Shown: positions 8,305-16,819 of the stretch, in pieces
How positions within the stretch are numbered: position 1 is the first letter of the stretch
Layout of the letters: every line of letters starts with the position of its first letter
Source of the DNA: Micromonospora andamanensis
GTDB taxonomy: Bacteria > Actinomycetota > Actinomycetes > Mycobacteriales > Micromonosporaceae
Direction of reading: 5' to 3'
Assembly: GCF_016863495.1 (NCBI RefSeq)
Contig: NZ_BOOZ01000003.1
Location: 310,001 to 374,000, forward strand
Length of the DNA stretch: 64,000 nt
Position numbers and translations under genes: made by a program
The notes under the pieces: model-generated
What the model saw: the letters and a program-made list of their open reading frames with translations, nothing else
Databases searched by the model: none
Told to the model about the DNA's origin: nothing

Positions 8305-9288
8305 ATGCCGTACCCAGAGATTCGGCCCCGTCGGCTGCGCCGCACCGCGGCGATGCGTCGGCTGGTCTCCGAAACCCGCGTCGACCCGGCCGAGCTGGTC
8401 GTGCCGATGTTCGTCAAGGAGGGGCTCACCGAGCCACGCGCCATCTCCTCGCTGCCGGGCGTGCTCCAGCACTCGCGTGATTCGCTGCGCAAGGCGGCGG
8501 TGGAGGCGGTGCAGGCCGGCGTCGGCGGGATCATGCTGTTTGGGGTGCCGGCGTCGCGCGACGAGTACGGCTCCGGCGGCATCGACCCGAACGGCATCCT
8601 GAACGTCGCGATCCGTGACGTGGTCGCCGAGGTGGGCGACGCCACGGTGGTGATGAGTGACCTCTGCCTGGACGAGTTCACCTCGCACGGGCACTGCGGG
8701 CTGCTCACCCCGACCGGTGAGGTCGACAACGACGCCACCCTCGCCGCCTACGCCGAGATGGCCGTGGCCCAGGCCGCCGCCGGGGTCGGGGTGGTCGGTC
8801 CGTCGGGGATGATGGACGGCCAGGTCGGGGTGGTACGCCAGGCACTCGACGCGGCGGGTCACACCGACGTGGCCGTGCTGGCGTACGCCGTGAAGTACGC
8901 CTCGGCCTTCTTCGGCCCCTTCCGGGACGCGGTGGAGTCGGCGCTTGACGGCGACCGGCGGGCCTACCAGCAGGATCCGGCGAACCTCCGTGAGTCGCTG
9001 CGCGAGGTCGCGCTGGACGTCGCCGAGGGCGCCGACATGGTGATGGTCAAGCCGGCGCTACCGTACCTCGACGTGGTGGCGTCGGTCCGCGCCGCCGTGG
9101 ACGTGCCCGTGGCCGCCTACCAGGTCTCCGGCGAGTACGCGGCTGTCGAGGCGGCTGCCGCGAACGGCTGGATCGACCGGGAGCGGGTGATGCTGGAGAC
9201 GCTCACCTCCATCCGCCGCGCCGGCGCCCAGATCATCCTCACCTACTGGGCCGTCGAGGCTGCCCAGCTGCTCCGCCAGCGCTACTGA
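8305..9288 (+). CDS. hemB: Delta-aminolevulinic acid dehydratase (porphobilinogen synthase)
   Basis: A 327-residue enzyme that condenses two 5-aminolevulinates to porphobilinogen. The Schiff-base lysines are Lys197 ([16 protein letters not shown]) and Lys249 ([12 protein letters not shown]). The metal site reads [14 protein letters not shown]: Cys121, Asp123 and Cys131. This is a mixed Cys/Asp set, intermediate between the zinc (three Cys) and magnesium (Asp) types. GGAGGG precedes the ATG. It starts 35 nt after hemD and is the last gene of the rex-hem operon. Confidence 0.95.
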   Translation: MPYPEIRPRRLRRTAAMRRLVSETRVDPAELVVPMFVKEGLTEPRAISSLPGVLQHSRDSLRKAAVEAVQAGVGGIMLFGVPASRDEYGSGGIDPNGILNVAIRDVVAEVGDATVVMSDLCLDEFTSHGHCGLLTPTGEVDNDATLAAYAEMAVAQAAAGVGVVGPSGMMDGQVGVVRQALDAAGHTDVAVLAYAVKYASAFFGPFRDAVESALDGDRRAYQQDPANLRESLREVALDVAEGADMVMVKPALPYLDVVASVRAAVDVPVAAYQVSGEYAAVEAAAANGWIDRERVMLETLTSIRRAGAQIILTYWAVEAAQLLRQRY

Positions 9289-9315
9289 CCGGCCACCCGC
9301 AGCGCACGCCATAAT

Positions 9316-9349
9316 GCTGCGGCTGCGGCTGCGGCTGCGGCTGCGGCTG
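9316..9349. repeat. GCTGCG tandem repeat (5.7 copies)
   Basis: Five perfect copies of the hexamer GCTGCG plus a partial sixth, starting 27 nt after the hemB stop. Such short repeats are prone to slippage and the copy number probably varies between strains. Confidence 0.9.
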
Positions 9350-9414
9350 TCGGCTGACGGTGGCGTTGTTGGCGTGGCCGATGCGAGCGGCAACCTCACG
9401 GCGATGGCTGGCCA

Positions 9415-9456
9415 CAGCCGGTCCGAGCGCGCATGCCGCCAGCCGGTCCGAGCGCG
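9415..9456. repeat. 17-nt direct repeat pair
   Basis: CAGCCGGTCCGAGCGCG occurs at 9415-9431 and again at 9440-9456 with no mismatch. The function is unknown; it may be duplication scarring next to the adjacent inverted repeat. Confidence 0.8.
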
Positions 9457-9514
9457 TCCGAACAGCCGTCACCCTGAGTACTTTCTGTCCCTCCCGCCAA
9501 CTTCCCCCACACGT

Positions 9515-9639
9515 CCTTTGCTCTGCTTCAACCCACGCACAACTCGCGGAGAGTAGTTGCCGGGTGCGGAGATGCCGTAGCCGCGCCTTGAGTCATCGCT
9601 GGTCACGGCACCTGTGCGTGGGTTGAAGCAGAGCAAAGG
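9515..9639. repeat. 27-bp perfect inverted repeat, family 2, copy a
   Basis: The arms at 9515-9541 and 9613-9639 are exact reverse complements (27 of 27). The core is TTTGCTCTGCTTCAACC followed by the ACGCAC end. The 71-nt spacer has no coding content. Related arms occur at 34441-34491 and 47934-47993. The layout (perfect terminal inverted repeats and a short non-coding middle) resembles a MITE, but I see no target-site duplication that I can define. Confidence 0.85.
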
Positions 9640-9811
9640 GCGCGTAGGTGTTATTGGTTGGGGACCAGGAAGTGGGCGCCACCGTCACTCCAAGTGAGTG
9701 TTGCTGATGGTAGTGGGCCGATCGGTGCCTCCGGCAGCCATCGGCTCGGGAGCGGCCCGTTCGGCGGCCCGGGGGCACGCGGGGTACCGGGCGCGGTGCG
9801 GGGAGGGCGGG

Positions 9812-9832
9812 TTATCCACAGGTTTTTCCACA
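9812..9832 (+). promoter_or_regulatory. Two DnaA-box-like sites
   Basis: TTATCCACA (9812-9820) is a perfect match to the DnaA box TTATNCACA. TTTTCCACA (9824-9832) is a one-mismatch copy in the same orientation, 12 bp further on. They lie 40-60 nt upstream of the XRE gene start. They could be a DnaA-titrating or regulatory site; no origin genes (dnaA, dnaN, parAB) are nearby. Confidence 0.5.
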
Positions 9833-9872
9833 GGGGTTGCCGCGCTGGTTTCGGCAGCGGCAAGGTCTGGGC

Positions 9873-10370
9873 ATGTCCACCATCTTCGAGCCGCCGGACC
9901 TTGGCCCCACGGTGGGGCCGTTTCCAATCGCCGGTCTGGTGCGACGCGCCCGACGGATCGTCGGGCTCAGTCAGTTGCGGATGGCCCGGTTCGCCAAGGT
10001 CGCTCCGTCGACAGTCGCGCGCGTCGAGGCGGGCAGCCTGACCCCTAGCCTGGCTGTGCTGGAGCGGCTGCTGGGTGCGGCCGGGCTCTACCTCGTGGCC
10101 GTCGACCAGGACGGTCGGGTCGTGCTACCGATGGAGGTCTGGGACGACACCCGCGACGGCGCGGAGCGCCGCTACCCGGCGCACCTGAACACCATTCTTG
10201 ACCCGGAACCGGGCGAGTGGTGGGCGGACATCTACGGTCTGGCCCGACCGCCGGAGACCTACCACCGATCCCGGGCCGACCGGGAGGCGCGGCGGCGCCG
10301 CAGTCAGTGGGAGGTACGGGTGGCCAAGTACCGGAACGTGCCGCCGCCACCGGATCCGCGCACCTGGTAG
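9873..10370 (+). CDS. XRE-family helix-turn-helix protein
   Basis: A 165-residue protein. Residues about 17-75 form a lambda-repressor-type HTH (LVRRARRIVGLSQLRMARFA, then PSTVARVEAGSLTPSLAVLER). Next comes a small strand-rich segment (LYLVAVDQDGRVVLPM) and a basic, Pro-rich tail. It is probably a cytoplasmic DNA-binding regulator whose targets are unknown. The frame is open from 9837, but ATG 9873 is preferred because AAGG lies upstream and the family begins near there. It stands alone behind the repeat region, next to the DnaA-box-like pair, which could be its operator. Confidence 0.75.
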   Translation: MSTIFEPPDLGPTVGPFPIAGLVRRARRIVGLSQLRMARFAKVAPSTVARVEAGSLTPSLAVLERLLGAAGLYLVAVDQDGRVVLPMEVWDDTRDGAERRYPAHLNTILDPEPGEWWADIYGLARPPETYHRSRADREARRRRSQWEVRVAKYRNVPPPPDPRTW

Positions 10371-10424
10371 GAGACCGACGGCCCGAGGAGCCGCCGGTCA
10401 GTGCCGGCCGGGGAGCCTGACAGC

Positions 10425-11441
10425 TCAGCGCGTCGCGTCGAGGCGGTGGACCAGCTCGGCGACGTCGACGCTGTACTCGCACCAGTCCCGGTCGGTGCGG
10501 TAGCCCAACTCGGCGTTGACCTTGAGCATGGCCTCGTTGGCCTGTGCGTTCCAGGTCTGCACCTCGGTCAGCTGCGGCTCGGCCGAGCGCAGCTCCAGCA
10601 GCATCCGGGCCTTGATCGCCCGGTCGATGCCGTAGCCGCGGTGATCCTGCACCACAATCGTGTCGTACTGGTCGGCGCGGGTCGGGTGCTGAGCCGGCAC
10701 GACCACCTCCGTCAGGCCGGCCACCTCACCCGTCTGCTCGTGCAGGGCGAGCACGATGTACGGCTTCATGCCCCGCCGGTGCAGACAGTCGAGGCTGTCC
10801 CGGAGCCGCTGCGGATCATACGAACTGGGTCGCAGTTCGCCGTCCTCGATGTCCCGGACCTCGGCCTTGGCCCGCGCGTACGCCTCGATCAGCTCGTCCG
10901 GCGGACCGCCGGGGTGGAACTGGACGCGGTAGCCGGCACCGACACCTGTGGACATCTCCGCCAACTCGGCCCAGTCGACGCCGGAGAGGTCGAGGACGCT
11001 GCGGGTCTCGACGTACTCCTGGGTGAAGCCGAGTGACTCGTAGAAGGCGACGGCAGGAGTGTCGCCGACCACCTCGACTCCGATGGACTCGAAGCCCTCC
11101 TGGTAAACGCGGCGGGCCGCGCGCAGGACGAGATCACGGCCGAGGCCACCGCGTCGCACGGTCGGGTGGACCAGAACCTCAAGCACGCCGATGTTGCCGA
11201 GCAGCAGAACGTGCACCTGCCCGAGGATGGCTCCCGGGTTGCCGTCGGCATCCGGATCTTCCTGGGCGATCCAGGAGATCCGCCGTTCGCCCGGCATCAC
11301 CTCGGCGAGGTACTCCCGCAGGGAACTCTCCCGCCACGGCGGATCCTGCGGGAGATCGGCCGCCAGGACCGCGTTCAGCGTGTCCAGCAGCGACGCGATC
11401 TCGGCGGACGACGCGGTCCTGGGGTCCCACTCGCGCACCAT
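10425..11441 (-). CDS. Double-domain GNAT N-acetyltransferase
   Basis: A protein of about 338 residues with two GNAT-type halves. The first (residues about 1-155) contains EVLVHPTVRRGGLGRDLVLRA, an acetyl-CoA-binding RxxGxG/A signature, followed by FYESLGF. The second (about 170-338) has VVVPAQHPTRADQYDTIVVQ, HRGYGIDRAIKARML and NAELGY. Tandem-GNAT proteins like this (for example MshD, mycothiol synthase) are common in actinobacteria. It does not show enough to be called MshD, and the acceptor is unknown. Start codons cluster at 11444 (GTG), 11441 (ATG) and 11438 (GTG) just after a TAGACG sequence, which suggests leaderless expression. Confidence 0.8.
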   Translation of the reverse strand: MVREWDPRTASSAEIASLLDTLNAVLAADLPQDPPWRESSLREYLAEVMPGERRISWIAQEDPDADGNPGAILGQVHVLLLGNIGVLEVLVHPTVRRGGLGRDLVLRAARRVYQEGFESIGVEVVGDTPAVAFYESLGFTQEYVETRSVLDLSGVDWAELAEMSTGVGAGYRVQFHPGGPPDELIEAYARAKAEVRDIEDGELRPSSYDPQRLRDSLDCLHRRGMKPYIVLALHEQTGEVAGLTEVVVPAQHPTRADQYDTIVVQDHRGYGIDRAIKARMLLELRSAEPQLTEVQTWNAQANEAMLKVNAELGYRTDRDWCEYSVDVAELVHRLDATR

Positions 11442-11513
11442 CACCCGTCTAGCTTGCCGCTAACCGCTGCCGGGGGGAAGTGTCCAGTTCTCCAATGTAT
11501 GCGGACGATCACT

Positions 11514-12797
11514 TCACGTGCGACTGGCCTGTCCGTACCGGTTGGCGGCGTCGAAGACGTCCTGGGCGTACCTTCGGACATCGTTGTACGACAGAATCGC
11601 GTTCCACCAGTCACCCGGAATGGTGAGGTTCCGGCCGCCCTTGCACAGGTACATGCCGGCGGCGAGCGCGGCGTCGTGGATGTTGTGCGGGTCCTTGCGG
11701 CCGTCGTTGTCCGCGTCGGCGCCGATCTCCTGCCAGGTGGTCGGGATGAACTGCATCGGCCCGATCGCCCGGTCATAGGTGGTGTCGCGGTCCAGCTCGC
11801 CCCGGTCGGTGTCAGCGATCCGCATCCGGTTGCCCTGGCCGTCCAGCGGCAGACCGATGATCTCCGGGACCGCCCGGCCATCCGCGCCGAGCTGGGCGTT
11901 GTTGGCCTGACCGTGGCGGGACTCGACCAGACCGATCGCGGCCAACGTGGTCCAGCTCAGGCCGCAGGCGCGATCGGTTTCGGCGAGCACCAGCTCGGCG
12001 TAGCCGTACGCCTGCATGGCGATCGGGTCGATGCCGACCTTGGCGCCCGTGTCGCGGGCCCAGCCGGCCAGGGCGTCGGACGGGCGGCCACCTGCCGGTC
12101 CGGCGGCGCCCGGCGGGGCCACGCCCGGCGGCAGGGTCGCGGTGGGCGGCGGGAACTGCCCGGGTGGCGGGGCCGCGCCGGACGGCGGCAGGTCGCCGGG
12201 CAGCGCGTCAGGCACGTCGGCTGTGGCATCCGCCGCCACCTGGCGCGGTGCGTCGAGGGTCGCGGGCACCAGCAGCGCGCCGGCTGCTGCGGTCGCCGCG
12301 ACCAGGGCGAGCAGGAACACGCCGGGCAGGGTCAGCCGGCCACTGGGCCGCCGGGACCAGTCGCGGGTCGCCCGGGCCGCGGCCCGGGGCCCCGGCAGAC
12401 GTACGGCGTGCGCGAAGCGAGCCCGGCGGCGCCGGGCTGACGGTGCACCGGATTCCGTAGTGGACTGCTCGACAGTGGTCTTGGGCCCGGACTCGGTGCC
12501 GGAAGCGGTGCTCGGTCCGGTCGTGGCGCTGCGCTTCGTGCCTGCGGCTGCGGTGCGGTCCGCTGCGGTGTCGGCTGCTGCCGTGCTGTCCGCTGCGGAA
12601 ACCGGCTCGGTGGTCGGTGCCTCCGGGGCCGCTTCGTCGACCGGTCTGCCGGGCCCCAGCCAGGGCCGGCGGGGCCGGGGCAACCCGGTCGCCGGCCTGT
12701 CCGGGCCGGCGTCGGAGCCCGCGCGCGGCGTGGCCGGTCGGAGGGGCCGAAGGGTCGTGCGCTCTGCGCCGTCTGCCACAAGTCGAGTATCACCCAT
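11514..12797 (-). CDS. Membrane-anchored lytic transglycosylase
   Basis: A 427-residue protein. It has a long Pro/Ala/Thr-rich cytoplasmic N-terminus (1-155), one transmembrane segment (about 157-179), an extracellular Pro-rich linker (185-235) and a C-terminal soluble lytic transglycosylase domain (about 245-425). The catalytic Glu is in AAIGLVESRHGQ, and AIGPMQFIPTTWQ and AGMYLCKGGRNL are typical of MltB/actinobacterial SLT enzymes. It should cleave glycan strands of peptidoglycan outside the membrane. It is divergent from the FmdB gene. No clear SD is seen before the ATG. Confidence 0.85.
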   Translation of the reverse strand: MGDTRLVADGAERTTLRPLRPATPRAGSDAGPDRPATGLPRPRRPWLGPGRPVDEAAPEAPTTEPVSAADSTAAADTAADRTAAAGTKRSATTGPSTASGTESGPKTTVEQSTTESGAPSARRRRARFAHAVRLPGPRAAARATRDWSRRPSGRLTLPGVFLLALVAATAAAGALLVPATLDAPRQVAADATADVPDALPGDLPPSGAAPPPGQFPPPTATLPPGVAPPGAAGPAGGRPSDALAGWARDTGAKVGIDPIAMQAYGYAELVLAETDRACGLSWTTLAAIGLVESRHGQANNAQLGADGRAVPEIIGLPLDGQGNRMRIADTDRGELDRDTTYDRAIGPMQFIPTTWQEIGADADNDGRKDPHNIHDAALAAGMYLCKGGRNLTIPGDWWNAILSYNDVRRYAQDVFDAANRYGQASRT

Positions 12798-12823
12798 GTC
12801 ACCGCTGACGTCAGGTCCGGTCG

Positions 12824-12829
12824 TAGGCT
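12824..12829 (+). promoter_or_regulatory. Leaderless -10 (TAGGCT) of fmdB-like gene
   Basis: TAGGCT is followed by exactly 6 nt and then the ATG at 12836, so transcription should start at the start codon. Confidence 0.65.
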
Positions 12830-12835
12830 GATGCC

Positions 12836-13054
12836 ATGCCCCGGTACGAGTTCCGTTGCCGCGCCTGCGGCGACACCTTCGAGGTCAACCGTCCGATGGC
12901 GCGGGCCGGTGAGCCGGCGCCCTGCCCACAGGGGCACGCCGACACGGTGAAACTGCTCTCCACGGTCGCGGTCACCGGCCGAGGTGGCGGCGGGTCAGGC
13001 GCCGCACCCGCGCCGGCCGGTGGCGGCTGCTGCGGTGGCGGCTGCGGCTGCTGA
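12836..13054 (+). CDS. FmdB-family zinc ribbon protein
   Basis: A 72-residue protein beginning MPRYEFRCRACGDTFEV, the typical FmdB zinc-ribbon start, with a Cys-x2-Cys pair and a second CPQGH element. It ends with a glycine-rich linker and a cysteine-rich tail (GGGCCGGGCGC) that could bind metal. The function of the family is uncertain (putative regulatory protein). The gene is leaderless and divergent from the lytic transglycosylase. Confidence 0.85.
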   Translation: MPRYEFRCRACGDTFEVNRPMARAGEPAPCPQGHADTVKLLSTVAVTGRGGGGSGAAPAPAGGGCCGGGCGC

Positions 13055-13218
13055 CCACTCCGGCACGGTCGTGGATGGGTGGTACGGGTGATGCCGGCCT
13101 TGCCCGGACGCCGGGTCCGATGGCACCTTGGGTCGGAGCCTCGGCCGGCCGTTCTCACGATGCGTGATGATCTGGTTTCGGGAAGTATGGTGCCGAGACC
13201 AGGGGGGAGGTTCCACGC

Positions 13219-16041
13219 ATGCCGCCACGGATGCACCTCCCGACCGGCTGGGTGACCTTCGTTTTCACCGACATCGAGGGCTCCACCCGGCTGGCCCAGC
13301 TGCTCGGGTCCGGCTATCGGCCAGTGCTGGCCGAGCACCGGCGACTGCTGCGTCGGACGATCGCGGCGACCGAGGGCGCGGAGCTGCTGACCGAGGGCGA
13401 CTCGTTCTTTCTGGCCTTCGACGATGCCGGGGCGGCGTTGACCGCGTGTCTGACCGCGCAGCGGGCGCTCGGTGAGCACGACTGGCCGACTCCCGAGTCG
13501 GCCCCCCGGGTCCGGATGGGACTGCACACCGGCTGGGCGGAGCCACGTGACGGCGAGTACGCCAGCCCTGAGGTGCACCGGGCGGCCCGGGTCGCCGCCG
13601 CCGCGCACGGTGGGCAGATCCTCTGCTCGGCTGCCACGGCGCGGCGGGCAGATCCACTGCCGGCCGGTGCCTCCCTGCTCGACCTCGGGCTGCACCGGCT
13701 GCGTGGCTTCGACGACCGGGAGCGGCTCTTCCAACTCGTCGCGCCCGGCCTGGAGCGGCAGTTCCCGCGCCCGCGTACCGCCGACGCGGTGGCGCACAAC
13801 CTGCCGATCCAGGTGACCACGTTCGTCGGTCGACAAACCGAGCGCGCCGAGCTGAGACGACTGGTGGCCCGGCACCGGCTGGTCACCGTGCTCGGCGCGG
13901 GTGGCAGCGGCAAGACCCGGCTGGCCGTCGAGTTCGCCACCGACCTGGTGGACGAGTACCCGGACGGGGTCTGGTTCGTCGACATCGCCGCGGTCACCGA
14001 CCCCGGGCTTGTCGCCTTCGCGGTCGCCGCCGTGCTCGGGCTGCGCCCGGAGCCGGGTCGCCCGATGGTCGACACGCTTGTGGAGTACGCCGCCCCCCGC
14101 CGGATGCTGATCGTGCTCGACACCTGCGACGCCCAGCCGGCGTCCTGCGCCGAGGCGGTGTCCCGGCTGCTCGCCGGTGGCGGTGGGGTGCGGGTGCTGG
14201 CGACGACCCGGGAACCGTTGGCGCTGCCGGGCGAGGTGGTCTGGCGGATCCCGCCGCTCTCCGTCGACCCGGCCCCGGACGGCACCGAGAGCGATGCGGT
14301 GGCCCTGCTGCTGGACCGCACGGCGGCGGCCCGGGGCGGCCGGCAGCCCGACCCGTCCGAGTCGGCCGACGTACGCCGGGTGGTGCGGCGGCTGGACGGG
14401 TTGCCGCTGGCCATCGAGTTGGCCGCGGCTCGGCTGCGGGTGCTCTCGGTGGGTCAGCTCGCCGAGCGTCTCGACGATGTGCTCGGCACGCTCGACGCCG
14501 GCCGTGCGGACCCACTGCCCCCGCCGGCCGATCGGGGTAACGCCGGCAACCAGCGGGACACCGTCGACCTGGCCGCGGCGGCCACCGGTCTCAGCCCCTC
14601 GACCCCGGCCATCCGGGCGGTGGCCCGCTCCGCGGTCGAACGGCACCTCACCATGCAGGCCACGGTCACCTGGTCCTACCGGACGCTCGGGCCCCGTGCG
14701 GCCCGACTGTTGCGCTGGCTGGCGGTCTTCGCCGGCCCGGTCGACCTGCCGACTGTGGAGTGGTTGCTCGACGACGACCCGCTCGACCCGCTGTCGGTGC
14801 TTGTCGACAAGTCCATGGTGCTGGCGGAGCCGCACGCGACCGGTTGCACGTACCGGATGCTCGACCCGATCCGGGCCTACGCGGCGCGGCGGCTCGCCGA
14901 AGCCGGCGAGGAGCAGGCCGCCCGCGACCGGCACGTGGCCTGGTCGGCGCATGCCCTGGAGCGGGCGCACCTCGGCCCGGACGGGCAACCGGTGACGCTC
15001 TCGCTGTACGCGCTGGATCCACTTGCCGGGGAGCTGCGGGCCGCGCTGCGCTGGTGTGCCACGGGTGGCAGCGCCCGGGCCGGTCTCCGGCTGGCCGGCG
15101 GGCTGGACCAGTGGTGGCGCGAGCGCGGACTGGCCCGGGAGGGACGGCTCTGGCTGTTCCGGTTGTACGGCCGGCTGGCCGAGACCGGCGAGGCGATCCC
15201 GGAGGACGAGCTGGCGGCGGCTTACCACATGCACTCCCTGCACGCCGGGGGCGACGGCGAGTTCGGCGAGGAGTTGCGCTTCTCGCAGCGGGCGGAGGCA
15301 GCCGCCCGCCAGGCGGCGGACGCCGGTCTGCTGGCCCGGGTACTGGCCGGCCGGGCAGCTCCGCTCGTCGACATGGGGCAGTTCGCCGAGGCGGAGCGGG
15401 TCTGCCGGGAGGTCATCGACTGGGCGCAGGAACAGGGGGTCGAGTCGGAGGCGTTGTTCGCCGTGTTCCGGCTGGCCGAGTTGCTGTGGCGGCGGGGCGC
15501 GCTCGACGAGGCGGCGGAACTGCTCGGTGCGGCCCGTCCGGTGGAGGCGTCCCGGCCGGTCGACCGGGGCCGACGCTCGGTGGACATGCTGCTCGGCATG
15601 GTCGCGTTGGCCCGGGGCGACCTGGTGGCCGCGCACGAGCATCTGCTGGTCGCGCTCCGGTCCCGGATGAATCACGGCTTCCACGGGCGGGCCTGCGACA
15701 CGTTGAACGCCATCGCGGTGCGCTGCGCCGTCGGTGACCAGCCGCTGACCGGGGCCCGCCTCTTCGGTGCGGCCCAGGCGACCCGGGCGGGTCTGCGGTC
15801 GACGCCGGGCATCTACGAGGCGTACTGGACGGAGCGGCAGGCGGCGCTGCGCCGGGTGCTCGGCGACGCCGCCTTCGACGAGGCGTACGGGGAGGGTGCC
15901 GACCTGGGGCTGGACGAGGCGGTCGCGCTGGCACTCGGTGTCGAGCACCCCGATCTGGCGGCCGATTCCGGGCGGTTCGCCAGGGGTCGCTCCGCTCCGC
16001 GCCAACCCAGCACCGTCGACCGCCACACCGAGCACGCCTGA
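13219..16041 (+). CDS. Class III nucleotidyl cyclase - STAND ATPase regulator
   Basis: A 940-residue multidomain protein. Residues about 8-175 are a class III adenylyl/guanylyl cyclase domain: FVFTDIEGSTRLAQLLG and LTEGDSFFLAF supply the two metal-binding Asp, and VRMGLHTGWAEPRDGEY follows. Residues about 200-480 form an NB-ARC/STAND ATPase (VTVLGAGGSGKTRLAVEFA Walker A, RMLIVLDTCD Walker B, LATTREPLALPGE, LPLAIELAAARL). The rest (480-930) is helical TPR-like sequence. There is no C-terminal Lux[13 protein letters not shown] precedes the ATG. It likely couples nucleotide-dependent sensing to cyclase output; the ligand is unknown. It is an orphan gene. Confidence 0.88.
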   Translation: MPPRMHLPTGWVTFVFTDIEGSTRLAQLLGSGYRPVLAEHRRLLRRTIAATEGAELLTEGDSFFLAFDDAGAALTACLTAQRALGEHDWPTPESAPRVRMGLHTGWAEPRDGEYASPEVHRAARVAAAAHGGQILCSAATARRADPLPAGASLLDLGLHRLRGFDDRERLFQLVAPGLERQFPRPRTADAVAHNLPIQVTTFVGRQTERAELRRLVARHRLVTVLGAGGSGKTRLAVEFATDLVDEYPDGVWFVDIAAVTDPGLVAFAVAAVLGLRPEPGRPMVDTLVEYAAPRRMLIVLDTCDAQPASCAEAVSRLLAGGGGVRVLATTREPLALPGEVVWRIPPLSVDPAPDGTESDAVALLLDRTAAARGGRQPDPSESADVRRVVRRLDGLPLAIELAAARLRVLSVGQLAERLDDVLGTLDAGRADPLPPPADRGNAGNQRDTVDLAAAATGLSPSTPAIRAVARSAVERHLTMQATVTWSYRTLGPRAARLLRWLAVFAGPVDLPTVEWLLDDDPLDPLSVLVDKSMVLAEPHATGCTYRMLDPIRAYAARRLAEAGEEQAARDRHVAWSAHALERAHLGPDGQPVTLSLYALDPLAGELRAALRWCATGGSARAGLRLAGGLDQWWRERGLAREGRLWLFRLYGRLAETGEAIPEDELAAAYHMHSLHAGGDGEFGEELRFSQRAEAAARQAADAGLLARVLAGRAAPLVDMGQFAEAERVCREVIDWAQEQGVESEALFAVFRLAELLWRRGALDEAAELLGAARPVEASRPVDRGRRSVDMLLGMVALARGDLVAAHEHLLVALRSRMNHGFHGRACDTLNAIAVRCAVGDQPLTGARLFGAAQATRAGLRSTPGIYEAYWTERQAALRRVLGDAAFDEAYGEGADLGLDEAVALALGVEHPDLAADSGRFARGRSAPRQPSTVDRHTEHA

Positions 16042-16103
16042 ACCGGGACGGCTGACCCGGAGACGCCCGGCCGTGGTGCCGGCCGGGCGTCCCGCTGTGC
16101 TCG

Positions 16104-16640
16104 TCAGGCGCGAGCGCGGCGCTCGGCGTCTGCCTTCATCCGAGCCGCCCGGTCGATGTCGGACTGCTGGACGGCGGCTACCGATCCGAAGATGGCGACC
16201 GCCTGGTAGTAGGTCCATGCCAGGCTCAGGCAGGCCGGCCGGACGACTGAGTTGTAGGTGGCGCAGGAGCGCTTCAGGTCCTCGTAGAAGGCGCTGTCGA
16301 GGCGCGGTTTGTTGGCGCCGAACTGGCCGACCGCCTTGTAGTTGCGGTAGCCGAAGTCGTGGCGGGCACAGGAGAGGCTGAACTTGAACCCGAGCGGGTT
16401 GTCCGGGCTGGACGAGCAGTAGTCGGTGGACCAGTCGAAGTTGTACTCGGCCCAGGGTGCCCGGTTCTGTCGGGCGGAGTACCAGGCGTTGTAGCTACTG
16501 GCGCTGGTCTGGGTCCAACTGGACAGGACGGACAGCTTCTGCTGTGGAGTGACGGCCGCCGTGGCGGGGGAGGCCACGGCGAGGGCGGTGAGCAGCGCGA
16601 GGAGGCCAGAAGCGAGGATGCTGGCGAGACGTCTGGGCAT
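16104..16640 (-). CDS. Secreted prokaryotic phospholipase A2
   Basis: A 178-residue protein with a signal peptide (cleavage after about residue 29, ATA). The mature domain has the prokaryotic PLA2 signature CARHDFGYRN with the catalytic His94-Asp95, and four cysteines for disulfides (DWSTDYC, SCARHD, RSCATYN, RPACLS). The family, known from Streptomyces violaceoruber, hydrolyses the sn-2 ester of phospholipids outside the cell with calcium. The start is supported by GGAGG upstream. It is a stand-alone gene. Confidence 0.92.
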   Translation of the reverse strand: MPRRLASILASGLLALLTALAVASPATAAVTPQQKLSVLSSWTQTSASSYNAWYSARQNRAPWAEYNFDWSTDYCSSSPDNPLGFKFSLSCARHDFGYRNYKAVGQFGANKPRLDSAFYEDLKRSCATYNSVVRPACLSLAWTYYQAVAIFGSVAAVQQSDIDRAARMKADAERRARA

Positions 16641-16769
16641 GGTCGTACCTCCGCGGGGGTGTGCGGTGCAGCCACTTGTTACCGGCGAGTCACCGGGGTT
16701 CGATCAGTTTCGATCAATGGCACGGCCTGCCGGTGTTACCCACGAGAAATATTGGTGACCTGTGCCGAA

Positions 16770-16816
16770 ACAGACGAATGCCCTGGACACCGAAGGTGCC
16801 CAGGGCATTCGTCTGT
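16770..16816. terminator. 17-bp perfect hairpin terminator
   Basis: ACAGACGAATGCCCTGG (16770-16786) and CCAGGGCATTCGTCTGT (16800-16816) are exact complements with a 13-nt loop. It begins 4 nt beyond the stop of the leftward BON-methyltransferase gene, so it ends that transcript. It also lies upstream of the phospholipase gene and insulates it. Confidence 0.85.
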
Positions 16817-16819
16817 CGG

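Larger units (their letters stand above)
9289..9872. other. Repeat-rich intergenic region after hemB
   Basis: A 584-nt gap without a believable gene. In order it contains a GCTGCG hexamer tandem (9316-9349), a 17-nt direct repeat (9415-9431 and 9440-9456), a large inverted repeat of family 2 (9515-9639), and a pair of DnaA-box-like sites (9812-9832) just before the XRE gene. Open frames here encode only Arg/Pro/Ser-rich random-looking sequence. Confidence 0.6.

Noticed and set aside
9316..9349. CRISPR-like array in the hexamer repeat
   Set aside because: It is a simple 6-bp tandem without spacers, and no cas genes are present.
9812..9832. Chromosomal origin of replication
   Set aside because: Only two DnaA-like boxes, with no dnaA, dnaN or other origin genes nearby.
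12811..16218. 1135-codon open frame on the minus strand opposite the cyclase-STAND gene
   Set aside because: It is the antisense shadow of a GC-rich gene. The translation is His/Arg/Pro/Gly-rich with no domain, and it crosses three real genes.
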